Positions 46,958 through 59,152 of a stretch of 64,000 nucleotides of DNA are shown piece after piece; positions within the stretch are counted from its first letter, which is position 1; the number at the start of each line of letters is the position of its first letter. Origin of the DNA: Rhizophagus irregularis (taxonomy: Eukaryota; Glomeromycota; Glomeromycetes; Glomerales; Glomeraceae). Position numbers and translations under genes: made by a program. The stretch lies in the NCBI RefSeq assembly GCF_026210795.1, contig NC_089454.1, forward strand, positions 1,054,001-1,118,000, read 5' to 3'. Below the pieces are notes generated by a model. It made no database searches, was not told the origin of the DNA, and saw only the letters and a program-made list of their open reading frames with translations.

Positions 46958-47915
46958 GATTAGTATATTATATTATAATATTTTAATAATTGTTAATTTT
47001 ATAATTTATAAATAGAAAAAAAAACAAAACTTTTTAATAATATTTTCACGTAGCAAAAATTTCATTAAAATTTCCATCATTTTCATTTCGCATTTTCTCA
47101 TTTTCGCATATTTCGCATCGTTTACATATCACTCGTATAATTTGGCAAAAATCTTTTTTTTCCTTAGTCTACTTTTTTGGCTTTGTTTGGCAAACAAAAA
47201 AAAACTCATATTTTTAAGCTTTATTTTTTATAGAATGTTATTAGAAATTTTCTTTCGATCATTATTTTATGTCAAAAAACTAAGAATATATGGAAAATTA
47301 AGTATTTTGTATATATATGATCTAATAAAATTAAACATTTTCTCATAAAAATCGTACAAGTGACGCCACGTTTGCCACATCATTGATCATGTGGATGTTA
47401 AAATTTTAAACATATTAAATATGGGTTACGTTATTGTTTTTCAGTTTTAAAAAAAAAAAACTTTTACCAAGTTCAAGACATACAACTTGACAATTTGGAA
47501 TCGAGCAAATATGAAATAAAGTTGTTCAGCAAATATTTATTTATTTTTTTGTTATTTACTTATGAAGTTACTTACCCAACGTTATTTGCATTTTCATAAA
47601 ATAATAATTTCATTTTTTATACAGACTTTTCGACTTTTGAACTATTTTTAGTATATAAATGAGTTATTGAGTAAGTAAGGAAATATTAAAAATTTTATTT
47701 GAATTTGATCTAATATTTGGGGGCTTTTTTTTATTGAATATTATCAGTATAGATATTTTACGTTGTAACTTTACATTTTGAATGAATCAAACTTATTCCG
47801 AAATTGTTTAGCAGGTAAGCATCTTAAAATTTATCAATATTTATGGAGTTAAAAGTATTTTCTGTTTTAAAAAAGTATAATATTTAGTGTATGTGAGGAG
47901 AAAAAATACAAAATA
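46958..47915. other. Spacer before the 148-bp satellite
   Basis: AT-rich 3' flank. No gene recognised; the frame at 47142-47348 is Phe/Leu/Lys-rich noise. Confidence 0.4.
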
Positions 47916-48990
47916 AAAATTTCTTAGATAAAATAGTTATTTTGTTATTTAATGACAAATCAAATGGTAGTAATTTCATATTTCTATGAGTGATATTGAT
48001 TTAATTAATATGTTTTAAAAATCTAGACATTTTATATTATATGTTATTACCTAATGATCCTACAAAAATAATTTATAGCTTATTAGATTTGTCTCATCAA
48101 GACAAATTAAATGGTGGTAGTTTCATATCTCTATGAGTGATATTGATTGAATTATTGTGCTTTAAAGATTTAGACATTTTATATTATACTTTCTTATTTA
48201 ATAATACTATAAAAATGATTTATAGCTCATTAGATTTGTCCCCATTAAGACGGATCTAATGGTGGTAATTTCATATCTCTACGAGTGATATTGATTGAAT
48301 TATTGTGCTTTAAAGATTTAGACATTTTATATTATATTTTATTACCTAATGATCCTACAAAAATAATTTATAGCTCATTAGATTTGTCTCATTAAAATGA
48401 ATCAAATGGTGGTAGTTTCATATCTCTACGAGTAATATTGCTTGCTTTAAAAATTTAGACAAATTATGTTATATTTTATTATCCAATAATTTTACAGTAA
48501 TGATTTATAGCTCGTTAAATTTATCAAGACAAATCAAATGGTAGTAATTTCATATTTATCTTATTAAGACGAATCAAATGGTAGTAAATTCATATTTCTA
48601 TAAGCAATATTAAACAAATTATTACACTTCTAAGATTTAAGCATTTTACATATTACTTTACTCTAATCCAATAATCTTACAACAACTATTTATAGCTCAT
48701 TAGATTCGTCTCATTGAGAAGAATTAAATGGTGGTAATTTCATATCTCTATGAGCAATATTGACCTAATTATTGCATTTTAAAGGTTTAGACGTTTTATA
48801 CGATGCTTTATTATCCAATGATCCTACAACAATGAATTATAGCTCATTAGAATTGTCTCATTAAGATGAATTGAATGGTGGTAATTTCATGTTTCTGCAA
48901 ATAATATTTTGATCTAATTATTTATTGTTTTAAAAGATTTAGACATTTTATATAATACTTTACCTTCCCGGTGATCCTACAAAAATAATT
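47916..48990. repeat. ~148-bp tandem satellite, about seven copies
   Basis: Anchored by (t)tagacattttata-like phrases at about 48024, 48171, 48319, 48456, 48638, 48788 and 48940 (spacings 147, 148, 137, 182, 150, 152). Each unit contains tttatagct(c/t)attagattt, a gtct(cat)agac hairpin (for example atttgtctcatcaagacaaat, 8-bp stem near 48088) and a tggt(g/a)gta.tttcatat phrase. Middle units are closest to each other, and the edges are diverged. No frame is conserved. Confidence 0.92.
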
Positions 48991-51070
48991 AGTCGAATGG
49001 TGATCAATGAGAGCAATCATACGATGTTGACATGTGAAAGAATTTGTAAGAATGAAGTAATCTAACGAAAAAAATAGTCGGTGGCGTCTTGTTTTACTAT
49101 TTTGGACTGAAAAGAGATAAAAATTAGAAATTTAGAAAAAGTGAATGAAAATTTAAAGCAAAAAAAAAGATGGTCGTAACTCGTAAGTGAAAATTTTTTA
49201 ATTTCGACCACTAACAATAAGATCTTTGCCTTTTAAAAACGCTCAACCTATCAACTGATTTGTAAGAATTTCACGTCTATAATACCAATGATCACGGTCT
49301 ATACCAGTAGACAACAAAAGGTGATGTCAAAATTAAAAATGGCCATTTTTTTTAACGAAATTTTTTCGCATCATAATATAATCTATTTTTTATCTTATAC
49401 CATTTAATTAAATAATATTAGTGATGAATAATTTCGTGCCGTTATGAATTTATAGTATATTATCCATTAGCCTCATCTTATTTAAACTTTTATAGTTTGT
49501 AAACTAGAGGACGATTAGGAAATTATAGTAATATGATTTTGTTTAAATGAGTAATGATGATTACAAATGGTAATCACAATCGGTCATTTCTTAAGTTTAA
49601 TAAATTAATTGTAAATTTTAAAAGTTATTATTTTTTTTATTCTTTATTAAATAACTAAATCTGAATTTACTTTTCTTTTTCAAGTTCGCGAAAAAAAAAA
49701 CGAAGACAAATTTTTTCACATCTATTAATTGAGTCACGTTTTGAAAATTTTAGTACAACGTCCAATTAGTTAACCCACTGTGTTTCGCAAAATAATTATA
49801 CTTGAGTATATATAACATACCGTTCAAATAATGATAAATGAATTTTTATAAAATTCCCAACAATTTATATAACAGTCAATTACTGGATTTATGATAAATA
49901 AAAATCCATCGACATTTAATCGTGTATGTATTTCGTAACTATTGTTTTTGAGTATCGAATACTTATAGACAAGAAAGTGCAAGAGGTATTGATCGGATAA
50001 AATCGTTATTACGACGCGAAATTTATTTATCTGATTAATTAAAATTAAAATGTGTATACTGCAACACAATTTAAGTGAAGTAAGCATTTTTTTTTATTTG
50101 GAGTAATATCAAAGAAATAAAATATATTCGAAGTTTACCTCTAAACAAAGCAAAAAAAAGGGGCTTGAGCGAAATCCTTAAGGTATAATATAACCACTCA
50201 TTATTTACCAAATCTAGCACTGTTCTCTGAAAATTTAGATATTAATGTTCGGAGGCAAGTTTCAGTGAATACTACAATTGAAAAGGTGAAATAAAAAAAT
50301 AAAAAAAACCAGAAACCATTCCTAGGCGGTATCGCCAATACACGCAATTATTAAAGAACCCTGCTCTTCATTCAAGATTTCACTACGTGGAGGTTTAAGT
50401 TCCACGATTTTAATTATTATGAAGAAGATATTAAGAAGAAATTGTAGTGTTAATAGCATAATCTTTCAACCTTTAATTATCAACATGATATTATATTTGC
50501 TTTTCTTTTTTTCTTCTAATTCTTATAGATCAATTTGTTTTTTTTTCTCATATTTTATTATTTTTTTATTGCCAGTAATTGTTTTATCGTTGGTCAAGGG
50601 GAAAATCAAGAGAATCAGAGAATCATCATCAAGGGCTAGTAACGATAGTAATAATAGCATCATTAAATACATTATACTTCATTTATATTTACCGCATGAT
50701 TTTTCATATACTTGATGTTCCATTCTTATCAATATTTCCATCAGGACAACATTATTACACAAAAAACATGCTAATTTCATTATACTTATTTCATCTGACG
50801 CGTAATCATTTTGTGTTGATGTCAGTATAAAATAATGTTTGACATGATATAATATATATTATGGAAAGACACGTCAACTCATAAACTTTGGAATTAATTT
50901 TTTATTAATAATAATAATGAAAAAAAAAATGACAGACTTCTAAGAAAAATACATATATATATAATAAACTCGCATTTCGAATTCGATCATAAAAGAAAAA
51001 AATTTTACTTATTAATATTTATGGTACAAATATTTATCTAAAATAAAAATATTATTTTTTAAAAAAAATT
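48991..51070. other. Intergenic, no well-supported gene
   Basis: Frames at 49824-50087 (-) and 50419-50715/50579-50830 (+) are open but lack a recognisable domain. The 50400-50830 part has some protein-like character (a hydrophobic segment then a basic/Ser segment) and could be a small intron-containing membrane protein, but I could not build a convincing model. Confidence 0.4.
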
Positions 51071-51820
51071 ATGGGATTAAGTCAATGGAGTTATTCTCTA
51101 GATAGTCATTATGAAAATTCTAGTACTATTAGTAATACATGTAGAAATATTTTAAAAAGTTGTGTAGAATGTATCGATAATATATATATTAACGCTCCCG
51201 AAATTCTTACTCATGAAAATTTTTATTTTATTGAAATTGAAGGTATGGTTAAATTTTAACAAAAAATTTCATTTGTTTTTTTTTTAAAAAAAAATGATGC
51301 TAATTTATATATAATGATTTTTTTTATAAAAAATTTAACAAATTTCATTTTAAAAAATAAAAAATAAGTTCCCGGGATGAATTCAATTATTGACGAATTT
51401 GAAATAGAATTAAAAACTTTGGAGCAACAAAATAAAAAAGCTCTTATTATAATGGAAACCTTATCAGCGTTTAATGGTGTTGATGGTATTCCCGAACAAA
51501 GTTTTAATGAAGTACGAGAAAAAACCCGTATAGAATTTGAGTGGAGTTACAGTACTTATAGACATCGTTTAGAATTGTTTATGCCAACTTTTAATCAATT
51601 AATTAAAAAAATACAACGTAAAATTAATGAAATTAATGAAAGAATTGAAAGAGATATAGTTAATAAGGTAAATATAAGTGAGGAAGAAATTTATGCTGTT
51701 GATGTTGTTGATGCTGTTGATGCTGTTGTTGATGCTGTTGGTAACGTTGATGTTGATTTTGAATTTGTCGATTATAAAGAAGAAAATCTTGACAATGGGG
51801 ATATTTGGAGAATGGATTAG
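51071..51820 (+). CDS. Unrecognised acidic helical protein, 207 residues
   Basis: Two exons, 51071-51242 and 51369-51820 (624 bases; gtatgg...taag, in phase). The first exon encodes MGLSQWSYSLDSHYENSST and a Cys-containing segment (CRNILKSCVECIDN). The second is mostly helical and charged (DEFEIELKTLEQQNKKALII), continuing EFEWSYSTYRHRLELFMPTF and IKKIQRKINEINERIERDIV, consistent with a helical bundle or coiled coil. The C-terminus holds a short repeat, VDVVDAVDAVVDAVG, encoded by a (gttgatgct) microsatellite, and an acidic end. No membrane segment or known domain. Phase and protein-like composition support a real gene. Confidence 0.72.
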
Positions 51821-52109
51821 TATAGAAAAGAAAAATTTGGGCTTAAAAAATGTAAAATTATCATTAGTTTTTTTGTATTAACACCTGCAAGTTATTTAAC
51901 GTTTATAATAAAATTTCAAAAAGCTTTCTTTATTCTCATATATTAGGTGATGTACCGTGTTTCATGAACATTTTCGTTTATTAAAAATATAAGTTGAATT
52001 TTACACGTGATATTATTTCAGACTTTGTCACATGGTGTTGTGAGTGATAAATGATTATTAACTATTAATAAGTAATACATGTATACTATACATATTTTTA
52101 CATATTTTT
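51821..52109. other. Convergent 3' spacer
   Basis: Between the 51071 gene (+) and the redox fusion gene (-). AT-rich, nothing else seen. Confidence 0.5.
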
Positions 52110-55100
52110 TTAGTCTATAGTTATAATTTTTTCTTCAGGAAACATCATTTTACTAAATGCTTCATTAACTGCTGACATCATTAAAGAAGGACCGCAAACA
52201 AATACTCTAAGTGCAACTGGATCACAACTTAAAGTTTCAACATATTTTGTTGGTTCATAAATTATTTGTTGTTGTTCTTGTATGGGTAACTCTTTCTTTA
52301 ATATGCTTGAACTTGATGAATAAGATGTATGTCCATGTGTAATTGAGGATGGTATTGATATAATTTCCCCATTATTATTTGGTGTGTAATTTTTTGATAA
52401 CCAACTAAATATTACATCATGACTAAGATCTCCTAATTTGTCCAACTTGTTTGATAATATACGTGTTATCTTTAATTTACCATTACTTCGATTTTCTAAT
52501 TCCTCTAGATCTTCTACCTTCTTTTGTTTTAAACGTTCATCCGGTTCTAATATAATGTCCAATTCCGTTTCATTTGAAAATAACAAGAATAATTGAGTAT
52601 TATTTTGTTTATCATTTAGTTTTTCAAGATGATATTCAATCTAGAAAAAGCAAATAAGTGATTAAAATTAACAAAATTAATGAAGTTAATAGTTTAAAAT
52701 AAATAATTTTTTTTTTTACGGGATAATTTACCAATTGTAACATGGGAGTTATACCGGTTCCTCTACATATCATGAATAAGATATCCCAACATCCATCATC
52801 TGAATTAGGGTTCAATAAAGCTTTATCAGCTATTACTGGCGTAGATAGAATTGAAGACATTGATAACGATTTTACACTTCGACTGACTCCGATTCGTTCA
52901 TTAATATTGATTGGTCCACGAATTTTAACCGCAAATCCTATTAATAGGCGTTTCTATAATAATAAAAAAGAAAAATATAAATGTCGATACATAAATAAAA
53001 AAAAAATCGCGTAAAATTCATATAACTTACCAAATGTTGTGTCATAACCCCATTTTTGTAAATTTTTACGATAATCGAAAAACGATTCTCTTTCTCTTTA
53101 AGTATAGTGTAAGGTCGAACTACAGTTTGTCCTTGTGTATGACTTAAAATTTGTAAATAATCCCCTGGTAAAAAGTTTTGAAATCTTTCTTTTGGATCAT
53201 TAAAAATAAATTTTAAAACAGTATCGTTTTTCGTAACGGGTATTATGTCATAAATAGTATGTCTTTTAAATTCATCTATTTTATCAATTTTGACTTGCAT
53301 TTTTCCTACTACCATATTGGCTAATGTTTCTGTAGCAAACCTTGAATGATGATGTCCTGGACTACTTTTAATGCATTTTCTATTTAATCTTTCAAAAAAA
53401 TTCACTATTCCGCCTTTTGATAGTGAGGGCCCTTGTGAAAACAATTCACTTTCTCCATCTTGCTTATTTCCGAAAAAATCATTTGAAATATCTGTTCCGA
53501 TCACATGCTTTAATACTTTTGCTCCTCCTGGATGTACATCAATCCATCTCCTTATGTCAAATACAAGTTCTTCTGCTACTACCAATTTTGCCCCTTGTAA
53601 AACTCTCTGATATATTTCATTCCATGAGATTTCCGGCAAGCCTTCATATTTTTTATTATCGATATGTTTAATAATCCTTTTTACGTTACTTCCATCCTCA
53701 GTTGGAGCAAAACATTTCTCTTTATTTTTGTACATATACCAACATTCCAATCCAATAAACAATACACATAATATGCCTTTTTTTTTAAAAAAAAAAAATA
53801 TAGTTATAAAATTAGAATTTAATTATCGATTTTAACATATGACTCATTATTTTACTTACCGACCCATCCAAGATACAAATTACTCCAAAGTTCCGATTGA
53901 CCATATGCATCAATTCCAAGCCACACGTTAAAAGCTGCACCCAACATCAATGCAACTCCTATAAAAAAATGAGTAGCCTTAATCGATTTAAATATACCAT
54001 GATTTGATGATACAAGAGAACTTCGTGCCCAAAGTGATAATAATCCCAATCCAAGTTGGAAAAATATTCCCGAATATAAGAGTATTCCAACGCTACATGA
54101 GAAAAAATCATATTAAAAATTTACCGCAAGCAAACGTGTTAATAAAATGGCTGATTTATAACATACAATTTATGTGGTGTTCTACTTTGCTCGTGGGAAA
54201 CTGCCACAGCCGCAGTACCAAAGGTAAATACTCCAACACCTCCAATGATTTGAAGATTTTTATGTTGTTTTAAGTGAAAAACGTTATGCTTCATATAACG
54301 AACAACTATAATTGATACTAATAAAATAATGAAAAAGGTTAACACAATTGAGTTTAATGACGATATAAAATAAGGAATACTTACTTGGAAATATAACACT
54401 ACATTGAAAATAAACCGCATTTAATTTAATTTAATTAGTAAAAAGAAAAAAAAATGTAAATAGGATAAACAACATATTAAAACATCACGATTTATGTACA
54501 GTACCTCCAAGTCTGTTGTCATATATTTTGGGAAAAGAAAAATTAAATTAAAAATTTATCAAAAAAACAAAAATCAATTTCTTAGTCTATTTACCGTGAA
54601 CATCCATATTCCGTGCAATAACAACGCGATTCTATTACCTTCCGATGAAGTTGAAATGCCAGCTTGAAAGAAATTGATCTTTGCTTTGCCACGATTTCCT
54701 CCATGATATGATAATGCATTGGAATTTGGATTCCAAGCAAAAATAACTAAAAAGAAAAGAGTATTAACACATTTTCTTTTTACAAAGTCTTATATTACTT
54801 TACTTATTTACATACCTGATGTCGTGTCATTGGCTATAGGAAGCCTTTCTGGAGCATTTAAAGGTCTTCTCACTTGAACTTCCATAAATCCAGAGCTGAC
54901 GTTTCCACTCAATTTTTCAACAAACTGTGTTTCACCAATAATAGGAGCTTCATATCCATTTGATCTATAAGCTCCAACTTGAATATTATTACCCACATTA
55001 TGTACAATTAAGAAATCAGCATCTAACATTCCATCATCTCTAGGGTTAAAACCTATCCCAAACCAAGCATTATCACTCTCAATTCTCATTTTAAGGTAAA

Positions 55101-55964
55101 GGAAAGTATCTTGAACTTTCCATTTGATACTATATATTTTAGATATTTGAAATGAATTTTCTTTTGAATACCCATCAGCGTCTAGACCTATATCAGTATG
55201 GGAGTTTACAGAGCTAAGATCATTTCTTGGCTGAACAAACCATATATTCTCTGGAAGTTTTGTATCTGCTGGTGTATTGCGGAGAATTACATCACGCCAA
55301 GTTGTATTTCTTATCTCTTCGATTTCTTGTCTAGTAAACCCCGCGTCCGGTGATTCAAACCAAAATCTATCAGCATCGCGTAATAATGTCCATTGCTCTT
55401 GCATACTTTTTTGAAATAATTTACCGAAATTTGAATTGTTGTAATGTTCTTCTGCTAATCCACCTACAAGTGCTTCAATTTTATCTACACTTGAGTAAAG
55501 TTTTTTCAATCGTTCTTGAATCACATCATTTTTAGTAATATCACTAAAATCTTGTGCTCTTGGAAATCCGTACAATTCCCTAATATCATTATAATATGGA
55601 ACCCCTCGGTCACGTACACGAAGATGATCGACACTAAATGAATAATTTCGTTATTTTACTTATAATAAATTTACTTTACACTGAGATAAATTTACCTTGC
55701 CAAATCAACAATTTGTCCCGAAGATCGCAAACCTCGCATGTAATCCGCATAAAAAATATCGATTTCTTCTTGTCTATTATTAAATCATATTTTTGTTAAA
55801 TAATAATAATTACGAAATATATCCCTTTTTAATAAATTACCTTTGTAATGCGAGCGACGTAGCTATAATTGGAACACCAAACGTTTCCACCGGTAATTTA
55901 GTTTGTTGTAATGGCAAGGTCGATAATATTTCTCCATTTTGATTCGCAATGTTAAAATTATTGC

Positions 55965-56028
<64 letters not shown>

Positions 56029-57407
56029 ATTGTATGGTGGTTAGTTACCTGATTTCGCTATGACCATAACGCATTGTCGTCGTGATAAATACATAGTCAA
56101 TTCCTGCCGTTAAGTCTGGATTGTATGTTGTGAATTCGGGCAAAGGACTCCCCATAAGTATACTCACTATAATGATAAATTTTTCAAAAAGGAAATTACA
56201 AATATAGCCGCAGTAAATAAATAAAATAAATAAATTACAAGGTGAACTTACAATATTCTAAATAATTTATCTTTTGAATCAATGCTATGGTCCATTTTCT
56301 TGCTTCTTGAAAATAAGTTTCATCATTCCAATCATTACCATGTATACTAGTCAAATTGTCACATCTTTTATTATGTTCACGTAGAAAAACTGTAATGATC
56401 ATATCAACGAAGATGTTTGTTCCACGAAGAGTGTTTTGCCCATATATGTAATTACCATTTGTATCTAACAAAAGGATAAGTGTAAAAAATTTTTTTTTTA
56501 AAAAAAAGAAAAGAAAAAAATTCGAAATAATTTCACAAACCTTTTGGAAGGTAGCCTAAAGCACTATCACCCGATTCTCCATACGTTAATCGCATTTTAC
56601 ATCTGTTATTTGAGTCTCTAAGCACTTCATTTAATCGTGTTTCATCGACTCCATATAACATAGAACCATCAACGTATGCTGTTGCTAAATTTACTGTTCC
56701 ACGAGATGTTAAATTGTAAGATCGACTAAATGGTAAAGCTGCCTATATTTTGAACCAAAAATATTTAACATTAATAATTTTAAAAAGGATTACTAAAATT
56801 TTAAATTACCTGATTAATCTGAGCATTTTCTGAAAGATAATTAGCATCATCGTTGGGAATTAATATTGCAAAATCATTGGGAGCTTCTACATTTTGGCTA
56901 TATGAAATATCAAATGATATAAAGTCCGCCCAAAATGTCATCTTTGAAAAAAAAATTTATTGGTAAATAATTTTTGAATTGTCACGTGACGAGAGCGAAT
57001 TGACTCACCATATGCGAAGATTTTCTTTTAGATTTGAAACTATCAACGAAGCTTTCATCAAATTGTTGCGCTTGCGTTGCTTGAACCCCATCAGCTAAAT
57101 TACTTATACATCTTGGCAAAGGAAAAGTTCCTTCTTGTAATACATCAGTACATTTGTCAACTACGGGTAATGCAACGACTTGATAATTTTGAGGACAAAT
57201 TACCATCGATGCTGTTGCTGAATCCGCAAACAATTCGACTGCATTTTTATAATTTAAATATATCGCACCGACAACGCCAGCATTAGGAACGTTTAAGTTG
57301 TTATTTGTCCCATCTAATGTGCGATATTGTTGGGCATTATTTATTTTAAATAGTGAGAAATAAACGAGAATTCCGTAAAATAAAATTTTATTAATTTTAT
57401 TATACAT
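52110..57407 (-). CDS. Secreted-peroxidase / DOMON / cytochrome b561 / b5 / FAD-NAD reductase fusion
   Basis: Sixteen exons, right to left: 57009-57407, 56810-56941, 56541-56742, 56252-56464, 56049-56166, 55841-55963, 55696-55773, 54816-55633, 54595-54746, 54505-54512, 54385-54398, 54167-54317, 53860-54092, 53031-53776, 52732-52953, 52110-52640; 4140 bases, 1379 residues, every junction GT-AG and in phase. Signal peptide 1-25. Animal-type heme peroxidase about 27-555 (RTLDGTNNNLN, LREHNKRC with proximal His275, MRYGHSEI, LRDADRFWFE); the usual WGQFIDHD distal motif reads WADFISFD, so distal His is Phe. DOMON about 585-735. Cytochrome b561 about 736-895 (LHGIWMFT, RYMKH, KATHFFIG). Cytochrome b5 with HPGG (His962). 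FAD part with RPYT (1101-1104), NAD part with GTGITPM (1194) and VFVCGPS. Predicted topology carries electrons from cytosolic NAD(P)H across a membrane to the outside; an ROS-producing or peroxidase role is inferred. Confidence 0.93.
54385..54512 (-). other. Two consecutive micro-exons (14 and 8 nt) of the fusion gene
   Basis: Exon ACTTGGAG (54505-54512) and exon TGTTATATTTCCAA (54385-54398) are needed to bridge the first and second helices of the b561 domain. Together they yield TWSVIFP, matching the AWGxxxP-type stretch expected there. Splice sites on both sides are canonical (gacaacag/gtactg and aatgtag/gtaagt). Confidence 0.8.
55964..56028. repeat. (ATT)n microsatellite inside an intron
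   Basis: About 21 att units within the intron between exons 5 and 6 of the redox fusion gene, ending right at the acceptor site of exon 6 (read on the minus strand as ataatag). Length variation here could affect splicing. Confidence 0.9.
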
Positions 57408-59152
57408 TTTTGATTCTTGTAATAAAATTTTTTTCAGAAATTTTCATGTTTTATGTTTATTATATAAGAATTTCAATCATTTATAAATCCCATCATTGTA
57501 CTAATTAGATTGTACAGTATAACGTAAATTAAAACTTATTATAATTGCTAAATCTAGATCCACATCAATGAACTTACATTACAAATTAGCCATTGATTAA
57601 GTTGTACAATGTACAAGGATTTGAATTTTGTTTATCGCACAACAATTTCGAATTCAAGAAAATTCTTTTTTTTTTAGATTAATATGGAAAAAAGAACAAA
57701 ATATTGAAATTCCTTTTCAAGTTAGTAATATTATGTATAGTGATACTTCATTGGCTGCACAATCATTATTAAGACGCCAATGTTTTTTGTAGATTATTTT
57801 CGCATGAAAAGGATGAAGGCGTGAAGGCGTGGAAAATTATCAGATAACGTTACAAATTTCACTTAATGTAAACGTTATATTTAGAAATAAAGAATACCTG
57901 GTAATTTATATATCATTATATCATTTACGTGTTCGGCTGTCCTAGAATCAATGTTGGAATAATGTATTAGTATAGATAGTTTAGACCAAAAATCTCAGAG
58001 GACGATATTTTTTTTAAATTAACTTCACGTAATTGGCGATGATTTTTACTCGTTCATGATTGGTCGATTTCAAAAGTTCAGAAATATTTATTATAATCTT
58101 ATGGATCCATTTGTTCACTGTATATATTAACTAGTTTTATTTATCAAAAAGTGAATGTTTCTTTTTCATTTATGGTTTAATCGGTAATAGTATTTTGAGA
58201 TATATCGGGAACTGAGATCAACCGACGCGCATTCATATTCCTTAATATCCTCATTAAGCAATCCTTTAAACGTGGGTGGTGCATAACATAATTTTGTATT
58301 ATATTAATAGGGAAGAGGAGTATGTAGATAGATTCTTTTTTCGGACTCAATAGATCATGCAAACAAGATCTAATACATAGATAAAAGTAAATAAATAACT
58401 CAATAATATCCTCCACAAATTCTTATGTATGAAGTATGATAGTTATGATGTTATCATTTTCCAGAAATATGAGTGAATGGCAAAAATTCGGTATAAATGT
58501 TAATAAAATTATGTTTTTGAGAATTAATGTTGGGATAAATGCAGTGTAAACCGAATGTTATTTTACGTATATAATCCGCCATAAAAATTTGAATTTGTGT
58601 TAGGAAGCGTTGAATAGTTTGATGGATAATACCATCTGAATTAAGTTGAAGTAAAATTTAACAATCAACATTCCAAACTTTATTCATATTAAGAGACAAT
58701 ATACGTAGATTCGGTCGTAGATTAAAAGTTTACTCTCGAAAATGATTCTATGATTTCATGTTACATTAAACAAAATATTAGATTGGTGCGACCTTACGTC
58801 ATAATGTTAGGAAAATGGGGAATAGAACATTGTTATCTCTCATTCATGCAGATTTACCGGACATAATTGTTATTTTAATCGGTTGTCGTGCTAAGCCAAT
58901 TTTTTTAAAAAAAATTATAGTAATAAGCCGCATGCCGCAGTACCGTTATTAGACTAATGTATTTTATTAATAAATTCGGCAACTATCGTGAAAGAATTTC
59001 ATATGTTGAAATTAAAATTTTAAATGAACAAAAAACATCAAATTTATTAATTTGGTTAATTTGTATTTGAAGCAAATAAAGCTACGAGAGATAAAGGAAA
59101 TAAACGAAAATAAATTTAAAAATCTTAAATAAGATCCATTGTACTTTTCTTG
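57408..59152. other. Promoter region of the redox gene and spacer
   Basis: 1.75 kb without a supported gene. The frame at 58177-58416 (-) is unconvincing. The ~200 bp above 57407 should contain the promoter of the fusion gene. Confidence 0.5.

Noticed and set aside
40313-48990. Possibility that the regular repeats are CRISPR arrays
   Set aside because: The units are contiguous 148-184-bp tandem repeats without unique spacers, in a eukaryotic genome.
50419-50830. Two overlapping plus-strand frames with a hydrophobic segment
   Set aside because: Could be a small membrane protein, but neither frame shows a domain and no in-phase splice joins them convincingly.
53371-53671. Plus-strand frames of 79 and 84 codons
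   Set aside because: Antisense shadows of the cytochrome b5 exon of the redox fusion gene.
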